A stretch of 21,853 bases of DNA from Thermoanaerobacterales bacterium (lineage in GTDB: Bacteria > Bacillota > Thermosediminibacteria > Thermosediminibacterales > Tepidanaerobacteraceae). Below are positions 14,148-21,853 of the stretch, piece after piece. Numbering within the stretch: position 1 is the first letter of the stretch; every line of letters starts with the position of its first letter. Under the pieces are notes generated by a model. The model searched no databases, was not told the DNA's origin, and worked only from the letters and a program-made list of their open reading frames with translations. The position numbers were made by a program, and so were the translations under genes. The stretch is taken from positions 1 through 21,853 of the forward strand of contig DUNY01000004.1 of assembly GCA_012839145.1 (NCBI GenBank), written 5' to 3'.

Positions 14148-15002
14148 TTGCACAAATTGGATATAGATGCAAAGGGCAAGATTAACTTGACCCTTGATGT
14201 ACTTTTCAAAAGGCCCGACGGTTATCATGAAGTGGAGATGATAATGCAAACCCTTGCATTAAAAGATATAATTTCTCTTAAACTGATTTCACAACCGATT
14301 ATTGAGTTAAAAACTAATTGCCGGCAGCTGGTCCGGGATGAAGACAACTTAGCTTTTCAAGCCGCCCGACTAATGATGGAGGAATATGGGCTTGATGCAG
14401 GAATATCCATTACTCTGAACAAAAATATTCCTTTAGGGGCAGGATTAGCTGGAGGCAGCGCCAATGCGGCAGCCGTTATTGTAGGTATAAATGAGCTCTT
14501 CCAATTAAAGAAATCTCAAGAAGAATTAATGTCCTTGGGCAAAAAAATCGGTGCCGATGTACCCTTTTGCATATTAGGCAAAACCGCTCTCGCCCGGGGC
14601 ATCGGTGAAAAGCTTTCACCTCTTAAACCTTTATCGGGTTTTGGCGTACTTCTTGTCAAACCGTCATATTCAGTTTCAACCAAAGAAGTATACAATAGAC
14701 TGGATGTAAAAAACATAAAAACTCGGCCGGATACAAAAGGGATGATTGAACATATCAAAGAGCAAAATATCGCTAAAATAGGCTCGGGACTTTGTAATGT
14801 CTTGGAGGAAGTCACTTTAAAACTTTATCCGGCGCTTAATAATATAAAAAAACAGCTTAAACAAAGAGGAGCCATGGGCAGTCTCATGTCAGGCAGCGGT
14901 CCTACTGTCTTCGGTCTTTTTGAAAGTGCTCGTGATGCCAAAAGAGCGGCCGATGATGCTATATTCAGAGGTAATTGGATTTTTGTAACGGAAATGAAGT
15001 AG
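14148..15002 (+). CDS. ispE: 4-diphosphocytidyl-2-C-methyl-D-erythritol kinase
   Basis: IspE phosphorylates 4-diphosphocytidyl-2-C-methylerythritol, the fourth step of the methylerythritol phosphate route to isoprenoids such as undecaprenyl phosphate. The GHMP-kinase motifs are clear: AKGKINLTLDVLFKRPDGYHE at the N-terminus, the ATP-binding PLGAGLAGGSANAAA, GADVPFCILG, and the C-terminal MSGSGPTVFGLF. The start is TTG 14148, 7 bases after GAGAGGGGA; the upstream TTG 14130 overlaps that site. The protein has 284 residues. It opens a compact run ispE-gntR-nucleotidyltransferase-purR with gaps of 13, -4 and 11 bases, consistent with one operon. B. subtilis has ispE directly before purR, so the two middle genes are insertions relative to it. 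Confidence 0.96.
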   Translation: MHKLDIDAKGKINLTLDVLFKRPDGYHEVEMIMQTLALKDIISLKLISQPIIELKTNCRQLVRDEDNLAFQAARLMMEEYGLDAGISITLNKNIPLGAGLAGGSANAAAVIVGINELFQLKKSQEELMSLGKKIGADVPFCILGKTALARGIGEKLSPLKPLSGFGVLLVKPSYSVSTKEVYNRLDVKNIKTRPDTKGMIEHIKEQNIAKIGSGLCNVLEEVTLKLYPALNNIKKQLKQRGAMGSLMSGSGPTVFGLFESARDAKRAADDAIFRGNWIFVTEMK

Positions 15003-15015
15003 GGAGGGGATTTTT

Positions 15016-15714
15016 TTGAGTAATAGATTTTCGACGATAAAACTTGACAACTATAAACCACTCCGGGATTTGGTATTTGCGGCAATTAGAGAAGCTATTA
15101 TAAGCGGTCGACTAAAACCAGGGGAAAGACTCATGGAAGTTCAATTGGCAGAAGAAATGGGAGTTTCCAGAACCCCTGTGCGGGAAGCTATACGAAAACT
15201 GGAACTGGAAGGTCTGGTAGTCATGGTTCCCCGCAAAGGTGCCTATGTAGCGGGACTTACTTTAAAAGATGTTGCGGAAGTATTTGAGATACGCGGCAGT
15301 CTGGAAGGATTGGCAGCTGCCTTAGCAGCTGAACGTATCACCGATGAAGAGATAACCAGCTTGGACAAAATATTGGAGGATATTTCAAAAGCAGGAAAAG
15401 AGGAAGACACTAAGACCGTTATCAAAAAAGATATGGAATTTCATCAGGTTTTATTTAGTGCTTCAAGAAACGACCGACTGGCTCAAATGATAAATAATCT
15501 GAAAGAACAAATAGACCGATTTCGCACCCAATCCTTCAGTAATCCGGCTCGACTGAAAAGTGTTTTGTCAGAACATGAGCAAATCATTGAAGCCATCAAA
15601 CAAGGAGATGCTGAAAATGCGGAGAGACTTGCCAAAGAGCATATCTATGAAGTAGAATACAATGTAATGAACATACTTAGAAAGCAAATGGATTTTGAGG
15701 GGGAACCGTTATGA
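15016..15714 (+). CDS. GntR/FadR-type transcriptional regulator with FCD domain
   Basis: The N-terminal winged helix (PLRDLVFAAIREAIISGRL...VSRTPVREAIRKLELEGLV...GAYVAGL, residues 10-80) is the classical GntR DNA-binding domain. The all-helical remainder (EVFEIRGSLEGLAAALAAERI ... EHEQIIEAIKQGDAENAERLAKEHI) is an FCD effector domain of the FadR group, with the Asp/His residues (MEFHQVLF and SEHEQII) that commonly bind a metal. The ligand is unknown. It starts at TTG 15016 with GGGAGGGGA 6 bases upstream. Its stop overlaps the next gene by ATGA, so the two are probably translationally coupled. It may control this operon or a distant carboxylate pathway; the sequence does not decide. Confidence 0.93.
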   Translation: MSNRFSTIKLDNYKPLRDLVFAAIREAIISGRLKPGERLMEVQLAEEMGVSRTPVREAIRKLELEGLVVMVPRKGAYVAGLTLKDVAEVFEIRGSLEGLAAALAAERITDEEITSLDKILEDISKAGKEEDTKTVIKKDMEFHQVLFSASRNDRLAQMINNLKEQIDRFRTQSFSNPARLKSVLSEHEQIIEAIKQGDAENAERLAKEHIYEVEYNVMNILRKQMDFEGEPL

Positions 15715-16448
15715 AAGCTCTGATCCTGGCCGGCACCCAGGAGGATTGTCCTTTGAGTAAGGTCCATGCAAATAAAGCCCTTATAAAGATTCATGGTAGG
15801 GAAATGATAAACTATATCATTGATGCACTGAGGAACCTGGATATTATCGATACTGTCGCCGTTGTGGGCCCCACACAAGAGCTTTTGCCCATAAAAAATC
15901 AGGCAGATGTTATTGTAAACGGTGAATCTTCCATGACTGCCAACATATTAAAAGGTGTCGAAATATTTTCAGATGATGACATGATCCTAATTTCCACATC
16001 GGATATTCCCATGATAACTTCCGAGGCTATTGGCGACTTTGTAGAAAAGTCCCTTATATTGGATGCGGATTTCTGCTATCCCATAGTTCCAAAAGAAGAA
16101 AATGAAAATAAGTATCCAGGAGTAAAGCGTACATATGTAAAGATAAAGGACGGCACCTTTACAGGAGGAAATATGGTTCTGGTTAAGGCAGGCACGGTCA
16201 AAAGGTGTGTAAAAAAAGCCGAAGCCTTTATGTCATACCGTAAAAAGCCCTGGAAACTTGCGGGAATACTTGGCATAAATTTTGTAATTAAGTTATTAAT
16301 GGGCACACTTACTATCAAACAGTTGGAAGATCGGGTTTCGGACCTGTTTGGAATAAAAGCCAGAGCAGTAATCTGCCCTTATCCGGAGATAGGGACTGAT
16401 GTAGATAAGGACAGCGACCTTGAGCTTGCTGCCAGAGTATTAAGTTAG
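15711..16448 (+). CDS. MobA-like NTP transferase family protein
   Basis: The protein belongs to the nucleotidyltransferase (GT-A-like) superfamily that includes MobA, GlmU and CofC. An N-terminal ALILAGTQEDCPLSKVHANKALIKIHGR loop corresponds to LAGG...R.G..K, but the second Gly and the Arg are replaced. The metal-binding ISTSDIPMIT segment near residue 95 corresponds to the usual DxP motif. The C-terminal part (GIKARAVICPYPEIGTDVDKDSDLELA) ends like other members. With 245 residues, it lacks extra domains. The substrate cannot be read from sequence; neighbours in isoprenoid, purine and UDP-GlcNAc metabolism do not single one out. It overlaps the GntR gene by 4 bases (ATGA). Confidence 0.82.
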   Translation: MKALILAGTQEDCPLSKVHANKALIKIHGREMINYIIDALRNLDIIDTVAVVGPTQELLPIKNQADVIVNGESSMTANILKGVEIFSDDDMILISTSDIPMITSEAIGDFVEKSLILDADFCYPIVPKEENENKYPGVKRTYVKIKDGTFTGGNMVLVKAGTVKRCVKKAEAFMSYRKKPWKLAGILGINFVIKLLMGTLTIKQLEDRVSDLFGIKARAVICPYPEIGTDVDKDSDLELAARVLS

Positions 16449-16459
16449 GGGGATTTTGC

Positions 16460-17284
16460 ATGAGGCGCAGTGATAGAATTGCCCTGATTTCAAAAACGCT
16501 GTCGGAAAATCCAAACAAGGTTATTTCCTTGAGCAGCTTCAGTGATCGCCTTGGAGCAGCCAAGTCTTCCATAAGTGAAGACCTGGATATTATTAAAAAA
16601 GCCTTGATGGCTTCGGGGGAGGGGGAACTGGTTACAATTCCCGGAGCTGCGGGAGGAGTTCGTTATCGCACACAAAGATCAATGGAAGCCATAAATGCTT
16701 TTTTACAAGGTCTTTGTGAAACTTTGCAGGATAAAAAACGGATTATTCCCGGAGGTTACCTTTACATGACCGACGTCATATTCTCGCCGGAGTTTTCGTG
16801 CATAATCGGGGAAATATTTTCTCAACTGTTTTTTGACAAAAGTCCCACCCATGTACTGACTGTGGAGACTAAGGGCATTCCAATAGCCCTTATGACTGCC
16901 CGGGCATTGAACGTTCCAATGGTGGTAGCCAGAAGAGACAGCCGGGTAACGGAAGGCCCGTCGGTTGGGATAAGCTATGTATCTGGGACCGGCCAAAAGA
17001 TTCACAATATGTCCCTGGCAAAACGAGCCCTTCCTGAAAATGCACGGGTGCTTATTGTGGATGATTTCATGAAAGGCGGCGGGACTGCCCAGGGCATGAG
17101 GGAACTTGCAGCTGAATTTAAAGCTGAAGTGGTGGGAACTGCCATGGTGGTTACAACGGCTGTGCCAAAGGAAAAACTTGTGGAAGATTTTACGACTCTT
17201 TTGATTTTAGAAGGCATCGATACCCATGAAGGAGAAGTCCATATCAGCATTAACGGCAAATTGTTATCAGTTCTACAGGAATAG
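16460..17284 (+). CDS. purR: Pur operon repressor PurR
   Basis: PurR of Firmicutes represses purine biosynthesis genes and is relieved by PRPP. The N-terminal winged helix (RSDRIALISKTLSENPNKVISL...AAKSSISEDLDIIKKAL) is followed by a phosphoribosyltransferase-like effector domain with the PRPP-binding loop VLIVDDFMKGGGTAQGM (about residues 195-211). The length of 274 residues is typical. The ribosome binding site is TAGGGGGA, just before ATG 16460. It closes the ispE-led cluster. In B. subtilis yabJ follows purR; here there is none and spoVG comes next behind its own promoter. Prs, three genes downstream, makes PRPP, the molecule PurR senses. Confidence 0.96.
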   Translation: MRRSDRIALISKTLSENPNKVISLSSFSDRLGAAKSSISEDLDIIKKALMASGEGELVTIPGAAGGVRYRTQRSMEAINAFLQGLCETLQDKKRIIPGGYLYMTDVIFSPEFSCIIGEIFSQLFFDKSPTHVLTVETKGIPIALMTARALNVPMVVARRDSRVTEGPSVGISYVSGTGQKIHNMSLAKRALPENARVLIVDDFMKGGGTAQGMRELAAEFKAEVVGTAMVVTTAVPKEKLVEDFTTLLILEGIDTHEGEVHISINGKLLSVLQE

Positions 17285-17373
17285 ATGCTGATTAAGGGTG
17301 ATTATTGTAATATTACGGACTGAGGCATCCGGGAAACAAGAACAACTTTATTTTTAATATATCAAATATATTG

Positions 17374-17402
17374 GAAGGATTTTTAATTTTTTTATAGAAC
17401 TT
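17374..17402 (+). promoter_or_regulatory. Near-consensus sigma-H promoter of spoVG
   Basis: GAAGGATTT (17374-17382) matches the sigma-H -35 consensus RnAGGAwWW at every position. After 11 bases comes ATAGAACTT (17394-17402), one mismatch from the -10 consensus RnnGAATwW. The spacer is within the usual 11-12. spoVG is a classic sigma-H-dependent gene in B. subtilis. The start codon lies 88 bases downstream. Confidence 0.8.
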
Positions 17403-17489
17403 CTAACACAAAAGTATTAGCGCGTGAGACTTTGTTTTATTCCCCAATAATATTGAGTTGATCCAAAATTCTCCCGGGAGGTAATGCCG

Positions 17490-17747
17490 ATGAATATCAC
17501 CGATGTCCGTATACGTAGAGTGGTCGAAGAGGGAAAGATGAAAGCCGTAGTGTCCATTACCTTTGACGATGAGTTCGTAGTACATGATATCCGTATTATA
17601 GAGGGTCAAAACGGTCTGTTTATTGCAATGCCCAGCAGACGGACCTTGGACGGAAAGTTTAAAGATATCGCTCATCCCATCAGTGCCGAGGCACGGGCAA
17701 AAATACAAGAAATTATTTTAAGTCATTATAACAGTAAAATAATTTAA
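17490..17747 (+). CDS. spoVG: SpoVG (septation/RNA-binding regulator)
   Basis: SpoVG is a small nucleic-acid-binding regulator that affects asymmetric septation in B. subtilis and binds DNA or RNA in other Firmicutes. The sequence [20 protein letters not shown]...[23 protein letters not shown], then [14 protein letters not shown], is unmistakable. The start is ATG 17490, because GGGAGG (17476-17481) is 8 bases upstream and the family begins Met-x-Thr/Ile-Asp-Val; ATG 17484 is too close to that site. It has 85 residues. It is flanked by a sigma-H promoter and a terminator, so it appears monocistronic and tied to entry into sporulation. Confidence 0.97.
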   Translation: MNITDVRIRRVVEEGKMKAVVSITFDDEFVVHDIRIIEGQNGLFIAMPSRRTLDGKFKDIAHPISAEARAKIQEIILSHYNSKII

Positions 17748-17751
17748 AATT

Positions 17752-17780
17752 GGGACATCTTAGGATGTCCTATATTTTTC
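17752..17780 (+). terminator. Rho-independent terminator of spoVG
   Basis: GGACATC (17753-17759) / GATGTCC (17764-17770) with a TTAG loop is followed by a T-rich tract. Confidence 0.82.
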
Positions 17781-17822
17781 CGGTTGATATGAATTAATTG
17801 TCTTTGGTGGAAGCCATTCCCT

Positions 17823-17851
17823 TTGGAAATAGTTTTTGAAAAAAGTATTAT
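17823..17851 (+). promoter_or_regulatory. Sigma-A-like promoter of glmU-prs
   Basis: TTGGAA (17823-17828, 4/6) and TATTAT (17846-17851, 5/6) are separated by 17 bases. They lie 75 bases before the glmU start. Confidence 0.6.
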
Positions 17852-17926
17852 ATAGATAAAGGGGATTATGTGGCAAGTGTCGAATTTACAAATGAGCCAT
17901 TTTTTAATAATTTTAGGAGGGGTACG

Positions 17927-19324
17927 ATGGAAAATTTTACGGCTGTGATTCTCGCTGCCGGTGAGGGAACTCGCATGAAATCCAATACACCCAAAGTGTT
18001 GCATAAAGTCTGCGGGCTACCCGTATTGACCTATATAATAGAGGCAACCCGCCGTGCCGGAGCTGAGAAAATAGTTGTGGTAGTCGGCAAAGATGCCGAA
18101 AAGATAAAGCAATTCTATGAAAAAGATGATATTGAATTTGTAGTGCAAAAAGAGCGGAAGGGGACAGGACATGCCCTGATGCAGGCTGAAAGCGCCGCAC
18201 GAGGGAGCACCCACCTTGTTGTACTTTATGGGGATATGCCTTTAGTAACGGCAGAAAGCATCCAAGGGATGGCCGAGCTTCATCGGGAGCAAAAAGCTGC
18301 CGCTACCGTAATGACCGCCAAAGTTTCCGATCCCACAGGTTATGGTAGGATAATAAGAGAGGGCAATAAGGTTCTTGACATTCGGGAACATAAAGATGCT
18401 ACTCCCGAGGAAAGGACAATAAATGAGATAAACGCGGGTTTTTACTGCTTTGACACCTCCTTGGTGTTTTCAGCCCTTTTAAAAGTGGAAAATAATAACC
18501 GCCAAGGGGAATACTACCTTACAGACGTAATCAAGATTTTGAACAGGGAAAAGAAGAGGGTGGTTGCTTTTGAACTGGAAGACCCTGAAGAACTTCACGG
18601 TATAAACGACCGGCGACAATTGGCTCAAGTTCAAAATCTCATGCAGAAAAAAATCATTGAAGATTGGATGGAAAAAGGCGTTACCTTTATTAATCCCGAT
18701 ACATGCATGGTGGATTATAGAGTTGAAATCGGAAGGGATACCATTATATATCCCGGGGTTATGTTGGAAGGCAGCACCAAAATCGGTCAAGGCTGCAACA
18801 TAATCGGTCCCTGCCGAATTAAAGACACCGTCATTGGGGACTTTAGCGAAATAATCATGAGTCAAATTGATGAATGTGTTTTAGATGAAAGAGTAAAGGT
18901 TGGACCTTACTCCAACCTTAGGCCTGGATGTAAGATTGCCTCAAGAGTCAAAGTGGGGGATTTTGTAGAGCTCAAGAATACACAAGTAGGTGAAGGTACC
19001 AAAATACCTCATCTGTCCTATGTGGGGGATGGAGTGTTGGGTAAAGATATTAATATCGGTGCAGGTGTGATTTTTGTCAATTATGATGGATACAAAAAAC
19101 ATCAAACAGTTGTTGAAGATAATGCCTTTGTAGGATGTAACTCAAATTTAGTAGCACCGGTTACCGTAAAAGCCGGCTCTTATATAGCGGCAGGATCCAC
19201 TATCACCAAAGCGGTGCCGGAAGATTCCCTGGCAATAGCTCGGGCCAGACAGGAAAATAAAGTTGGATGGGCTGCAAAAAGAAGGAACAAAATAGAAGGA
19301 GGAACAAAAGGCGATGGAAAGTAG
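17927..19324 (+). CDS. glmU: Bifunctional GlmU: N-acetylglucosamine-1-phosphate uridyltransferase / glucosamine-1-phosphate acetyltransferase
   Basis: GlmU acetylates glucosamine-1-phosphate and then couples it to UTP, giving UDP-GlcNAc for peptidoglycan and other envelope polymers. The N-terminal uridyltransferase domain has [31 protein letters not shown] and LYGDMPL. The C-terminal left-handed beta-helix shows hexapeptide repeats ([33 protein letters not shown]) and the catalytic IPHLSYVGD segment. The protein has 465 residues, a usual length. AGGAGGGG lies just before ATG 17927. A GTG at 17870 with its own AAAGGGGA would add 19 residues, but conserved sequence begins only at the ATG. The last 11 bases overlap prs, as in a coupled operon. 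Confidence 0.96.
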   Translation: MENFTAVILAAGEGTRMKSNTPKVLHKVCGLPVLTYIIEATRRAGAEKIVVVVGKDAEKIKQFYEKDDIEFVVQKERKGTGHALMQAESAARGSTHLVVLYGDMPLVTAESIQGMAELHREQKAAATVMTAKVSDPTGYGRIIREGNKVLDIREHKDATPEERTINEINAGFYCFDTSLVFSALLKVENNNRQGEYYLTDVIKILNREKKRVVAFELEDPEELHGINDRRQLAQVQNLMQKKIIEDWMEKGVTFINPDTCMVDYRVEIGRDTIIYPGVMLEGSTKIGQGCNIIGPCRIKDTVIGDFSEIIMSQIDECVLDERVKVGPYSNLRPGCKIASRVKVGDFVELKNTQVGEGTKIPHLSYVGDGVLGKDINIGAGVIFVNYDGYKKHQTVVEDNAFVGCNSNLVAPVTVKAGSYIAAGSTITKAVPEDSLAIARARQENKVGWAAKRRNKIEGGTKGDGK

Positions 19325-20252
19325 GCTGGAGGTTTTTACCGGCAATGCCAATCCCAATCTTGCCCGGGAAATCTCAAAACACTTAGGGATACCATTAGGC
19401 GAATCCTGGGTCGGTACCTTTAGCGATGGGGAAATACAGGTGAGAATAAAAGAAACAGTACGAGGGGCAGATGTATTTGTGGTTCAGCCATTCTCCTACC
19501 CGGTTAATGATAGTATAATGGAAATGCTGATAATGATTGACGCCATGATGAGAGCGTCAGCTGAGCGCATTACCGCCGTAATACCTTATTATGGTTATGC
19601 CAGGCAGGATAGAAAAGCTCGTTCCCGAGACCCCATCACTGCGAAAATGCTGGCGGATATAATTACCGCAGCTGGAGCAAATCGTGTACTTACAATGGAT
19701 TTACATGCAGGACAAATCCAGGGATTTTTCAACTTCCCGGTAGACCATTTAAAGGCTATGCCAATTTTAGCCGAGTATTTTAAAAATAAAAAGTTGGAAG
19801 ATGTAGTGGTAGTATCCCCCGATGTGGGAGGAGTAACCCGAGCAAGGGAACTGGCAGATCGGTTGGTAGCCCCTCTTGCCATAATCGACAAGCGCCGTCC
19901 GGAGCCCAATGTAGCCGAAGTCATGAATATCATAGGAAGGGTCGAAGGTAAAACGGTAATTATAGTGGATGATATGATTGATACTGCAGGAACCCTTACA
20001 ATGGGTGCCCATGCTCTTATGGAACGAGGTGCCAAAGCTGTCTATACCTGCTGTACTCATCCGGTATTATCCGGCCCTGCCATTGAAAGACTGAAGGCAG
20101 CCCCCATTGAGGAAGTAGTTGTTACAAATACAATACCCTTACGGGAAAGTCAAAAATTAAACAAAATTAAAGTACTTTCGGTGGCACCCCTCTTTGCGGA
20201 GGCCATCTCGAGAATTCACGAAAATAAAACCCTGAGCAGCTTGTTTGACTGA
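19314..20252 (+). CDS. prs: Ribose-phosphate pyrophosphokinase (PRPP synthetase)
   Basis: Prs transfers pyrophosphate from ATP to ribose-5-phosphate, producing PRPP for purines, pyrimidines, histidine, tryptophan and NAD. Key motifs are the [15 protein letters not shown] opening, the [16 protein letters not shown] loop, the metal-binding [25 protein letters not shown], and the PRPP-binding loop [14 protein letters not shown]. The 312 residues are typical of class I enzymes. The gene starts inside the 3' end of glmU, with a GAAGGAGGA ribosome binding site within the glmU coding sequence. The product is the ligand of PurR encoded just upstream, so supply and sensing of PRPP sit side by side. 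Confidence 0.97.
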   Translation: MESRLEVFTGNANPNLAREISKHLGIPLGESWVGTFSDGEIQVRIKETVRGADVFVVQPFSYPVNDSIMEMLIMIDAMMRASAERITAVIPYYGYARQDRKARSRDPITAKMLADIITAAGANRVLTMDLHAGQIQGFFNFPVDHLKAMPILAEYFKNKKLEDVVVVSPDVGGVTRARELADRLVAPLAIIDKRRPEPNVAEVMNIIGRVEGKTVIIVDDMIDTAGTLTMGAHALMERGAKAVYTCCTHPVLSGPAIERLKAAPIEEVVVTNTIPLRESQKLNKIKVLSVAPLFAEAISRIHENKTLSSLFD

Positions 20253-20308
20253 ACTAAGAAGGTTTTATTCTTGTTTATTTGATAAAATATCATATTTTTG
20301 TCAAAAAC

Positions 20309-20337
20309 TTGCCTTCGGGAAAGATGGCGAGTATAAT
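20309..20337 (+). promoter_or_regulatory. Sigma-A-like promoter of the L25/Ctc gene
   Basis: TTGCCT (20309-20314, 4/6) and TATAAT (20332-20337, 6/6) are 17 bases apart, 95 bases before the start codon. B. subtilis ctc uses sigma-B; I see no sigma-B-type sequence here. Confidence 0.6.
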
Positions 20338-20431
20338 ATATGAAGACACTAAAAGGATGACCATGCCTTAATATTTCCATTTATTTGGAGAAGGATATGG
20401 ACGAAACAGAGAGAGTAAGGAGGAGTATTAC

Positions 20432-21085
20432 ATGGAACATCCGGTTTTAACAGCGGCAATTCGCCAGGCCGCAAAAAGCGAAAGCAAAAGACTCAAGAAG
20501 GAAAACAAACTGCCCGCCGTAGTCTATGGCAAGGGATATGAAACCACAAGTATTGCCATTGATGAAAAGGAACTGTACAGGATATTGAAAACCCAAGGTG
20601 AAAGTTCCCTTATAAATCTTGAAGTTCAAGACCAGACTTTCCCCGTGCTGATAAAGGAAGTTCAGCGAAACATTTTGAAAGACACCATTGACCATGTGGA
20701 CTTTTTTAAAGTATCAATGGATGAAGAAGTAGAATACAATCTACCCATCTTTCTCATAGGTGATGCGGAAGGTATCAAGATGGGCGGGGTACTACAACAT
20801 CAGAAGAGGGAAATTGCTGTAAAGTCACTGCCGGGTGATATGCTTGACAACATAGAAGTGGATATTTCCACAATGGAAATCGGTGATACAATTACAGTGG
20901 CGGATTTGAAAGTTGATGAGAAGAACACGATTCTTGATGATCCAGATGAAGTTATAGTCACATTACTGATGCCGTCAATTGAAGAAGAGGAAGAAGAAGA
21001 TGTGGACGTTCTGGAAGAAGGCGAAGAACCGGAGCTTGTGGAAAGCGACAAAGAAGAAGAGGAAGAGGAAGAAGAGGAAGAATAA
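20432..21085 (+). CDS. rplY: 50S ribosomal protein L25/general stress protein Ctc
   Basis: This is the long (TL5/Ctc) form of L25, which binds 5S rRNA in the large ribosomal subunit. The N-terminal beta-barrel (SKRLKKENKLPAVVYGKGYE ... VLIKEVQRNILKDTIDHVDFF, residues 1-95) is followed by the C-terminal TL5 domain (VEYNLPIFLIGDAEGIKMGG ... VADLKV). The tail after about residue 182 is almost only Glu and Asp, with long uninterrupted Glu runs encoded by GAA/GAG repeats. It has 217 residues, consistent with other Firmicutes that carry an acidic extension. AAGGAGGAG precedes ATG 20432. The following terminator overlaps the stop codon. The ctc-pth order matches B. subtilis (ctc-spoVC). Confidence 0.95.
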   Translation: MEHPVLTAAIRQAAKSESKRLKKENKLPAVVYGKGYETTSIAIDEKELYRILKTQGESSLINLEVQDQTFPVLIKEVQRNILKDTIDHVDFFKVSMDEEVEYNLPIFLIGDAEGIKMGGVLQHQKREIAVKSLPGDMLDNIEVDISTMEIGDTITVADLKVDEKNTILDDPDEVIVTLLMPSIEEEEEEDVDVLEEGEEPELVESDKEEEEEEEEEE

Positions 21086-21107
21086 GGGCAACGGCCCTTA
21101 TTTTTTC
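21082..21107 (+). terminator. Rho-independent terminator of the L25/Ctc gene
   Basis: ATAAGGGC (21082-21089) / GCCCTTAT (21094-21101) with a 4-base loop, then a T run. The stem overlaps the stop codon and ends only 20 bases before pth, so pth may depend on read-through or a promoter not recognised here. Confidence 0.85.
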
Positions 21108-21126
21108 CAATTATGGGGTGGTTAGC

Positions 21127-21696
21127 TTGTTTTTAATAGCGGGCTTAGGGAACCCGGGGAAAAAATATGAAAGCACCAGGCATAATGTGGGATTTATGGC
21201 ACTTGACATAATAGCCGAAAAAACAGGTGCCAAAATAAACAAGGTAAAGTTCAAAGGCCTATTGGGAGAAAGCGTAATTAACAAAGAGAAGATACTTCTC
21301 TTAAAGCCACTAACTTATATGAATTTATCCGGGCAAAGTGTGCTGGATGCTATAAACTACTACAAAATTCCATTAAAAAACCTTATAATCATTTATGATG
21401 ACATGGACCTACCTGTAGGGCGCCTTCGAATCCGAACTGAAGGCAGCGGCGCAGGCCATCGGGGCATGGACTCTATTATATATCAGCTGACCTCAGACAA
21501 ATTTTCTCGTATTCGGATAGGTATAGGTCGGCCTGAGGGCCAAAAAGATGCAGTGGATCATGTTTTGGGTAAGTTCTACGGTGAAGAAGTGGAAAAGATA
21601 AAAGCCACAATAGAAGCGGCGGCAAAAGCAGCTCTTCTCATAGTGACTGACGGTGCTGAGCAGGCCATGAATACATATAATGGATTTGAAGCATAG
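21127..21696 (+). CDS. pth: Peptidyl-tRNA hydrolase (SpoVC)
   Basis: Pth releases tRNA from prematurely dissociated peptidyl-tRNA. Family motifs are IAGLGNPGKKYESTRHNVGFM (with catalytic His), KPLTYMNLSGQSV, the catalytic Asp region IIYDDMDLPVGRLR, and GSGAGHRGMDSI. I choose TTG 21127: GGGGTGG (21115-21121) is 5 bases upstream and the protein then opens FLIAGLGNPG as in other members; GTG 21118 lies within that site. It has 189 residues, normal length. In B. subtilis this gene (spoVC) precedes mfd, which may lie beyond the window. The sequence is intact. Confidence 0.97.
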   Translation: MFLIAGLGNPGKKYESTRHNVGFMALDIIAEKTGAKINKVKFKGLLGESVINKEKILLLKPLTYMNLSGQSVLDAINYYKIPLKNLIIIYDDMDLPVGRLRIRTEGSGAGHRGMDSIIYQLTSDKFSRIRIGIGRPEGQKDAVDHVLGKFYGEEVEKIKATIEAAAKAALLIVTDGAEQAMNTYNGFEA

Positions 21697-21704
21697 CAAA
21701 ACCG

Positions 21705-21733
21705 GGAGTGTGTAAAAACACTCCTTTTTTTTA
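21705..21733 (+). terminator. Rho-independent terminator of pth
   Basis: GGAGTGT (21705-21711) / ACACTCC (21718-21724) with a 6-base loop is followed by eight T residues. Confidence 0.9.
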
Positions 21734-21794
21734 TAGAAATTATGCCGTAACTTCTATACATAATAAAAGTAAAATCAGAGGAAAATATAAATAG

Positions 21795-21830
21795 CCCCAA
21801 CTACCCTAATGAATATTTGGGGACGGGTAC
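21795..21830. repeat. Repeat-like foldable sequence at the window end
   Basis: CCCCAA (21795-21800) pairs with TTGGGG (21817-21822), and TACCC (21802-21806) pairs with GGGTA (21825-21829). The two stems interleave, so both could form together only as an H-type pseudoknot. The string TTTGGGGACGGGTAC resembles intergenic REP-like repeats in clostridia, an impression from memory. The window ends before its extent can be seen. Confidence 0.35.
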
Positions 21831-21853
21831 AAATTATTCACTTTCGGCAGTTG

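Noticed and set aside
21000..21085. GAA/GAG-rich tract at the end of the L25 gene as a microsatellite or frameshift site
   Set aside because: It stays in frame and encodes the acidic tail seen in other long L25 proteins.

Overview
The window reads as a near-origin chromosomal segment of a spore-forming, moderately AT-rich Firmicute, most likely an anaerobic member of the Clostridia (a Thermosediminibacter/Tepidanaerobacter-like lineage is my guess, not shown by the sequence). The backbone follows the Bacillus subtilis order rsmA-yabG-veg-ispE-purR-spoVG-glmU-prs-ctc-pth, all on the + strand. Extra genes are inserted between these anchors, and sspF and yabJ are not seen.

Region by region. 1-976 holds rsmA; the sequence before it contains an inverted repeat, and its best-placed start codon would be ATA. 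977-2642 is an accessory patch: a possible decayed coding relic, a ykuK-like RNase H-fold gene with a terminator, a transposase-less structured sequence resembling an IS200/IS605 right end, and a reverse-strand glycosyltransferase whose stop codon lies in that end. 2746-5060 has yabG followed closely by a SpoIID-amidase fusion that lacks an export signal and several expected catalytic residues. 5115-5521 is veg with tandem sigma-A promoters and a terminator. 5599-7966 has a leaderless trypsin-fold protease, a 620-bp intergenic stretch with dispersed palindromic repeats, and a secreted CAP-domain protein.

7979-8184 contains a cluster of DnaA-box sequences, all in one orientation and spaced by about whole helical turns. 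8345-10441 holds a small membrane protein and a three-repeat SPOCS (DUF3794) plus LysM protein resembling the spore-envelope protein SipL. 10558-14050 is a cyanophycin cassette (cyanophycinase, then cyanophycin synthetase). 14148-17284 is a tightly packed group: ispE, a GntR/FCD regulator, a MobA-like nucleotidyltransferase and purR. 17374-21733 has spoVG behind a near-consensus sigma-H promoter, then glmU-prs overlapping by 11 bp, the L25/Ctc gene with an acidic tail, and pth. The last 60 bases carry a repeat-like, foldable sequence.

Themes: translation fidelity (RsmA, L25, Pth), envelope precursor and nucleotide supply (IspE, GlmU, Prs, PurR), sporulation (YabG, SpoIID-like, SPOCS-LysM, SpoVG) and nitrogen storage (CphA/CphB). 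The observations most worth checking are the DnaA-box cluster, the degenerate SpoIID-amidase fusion, the orphan IS605-like right end and the possible ATA start of rsmA.
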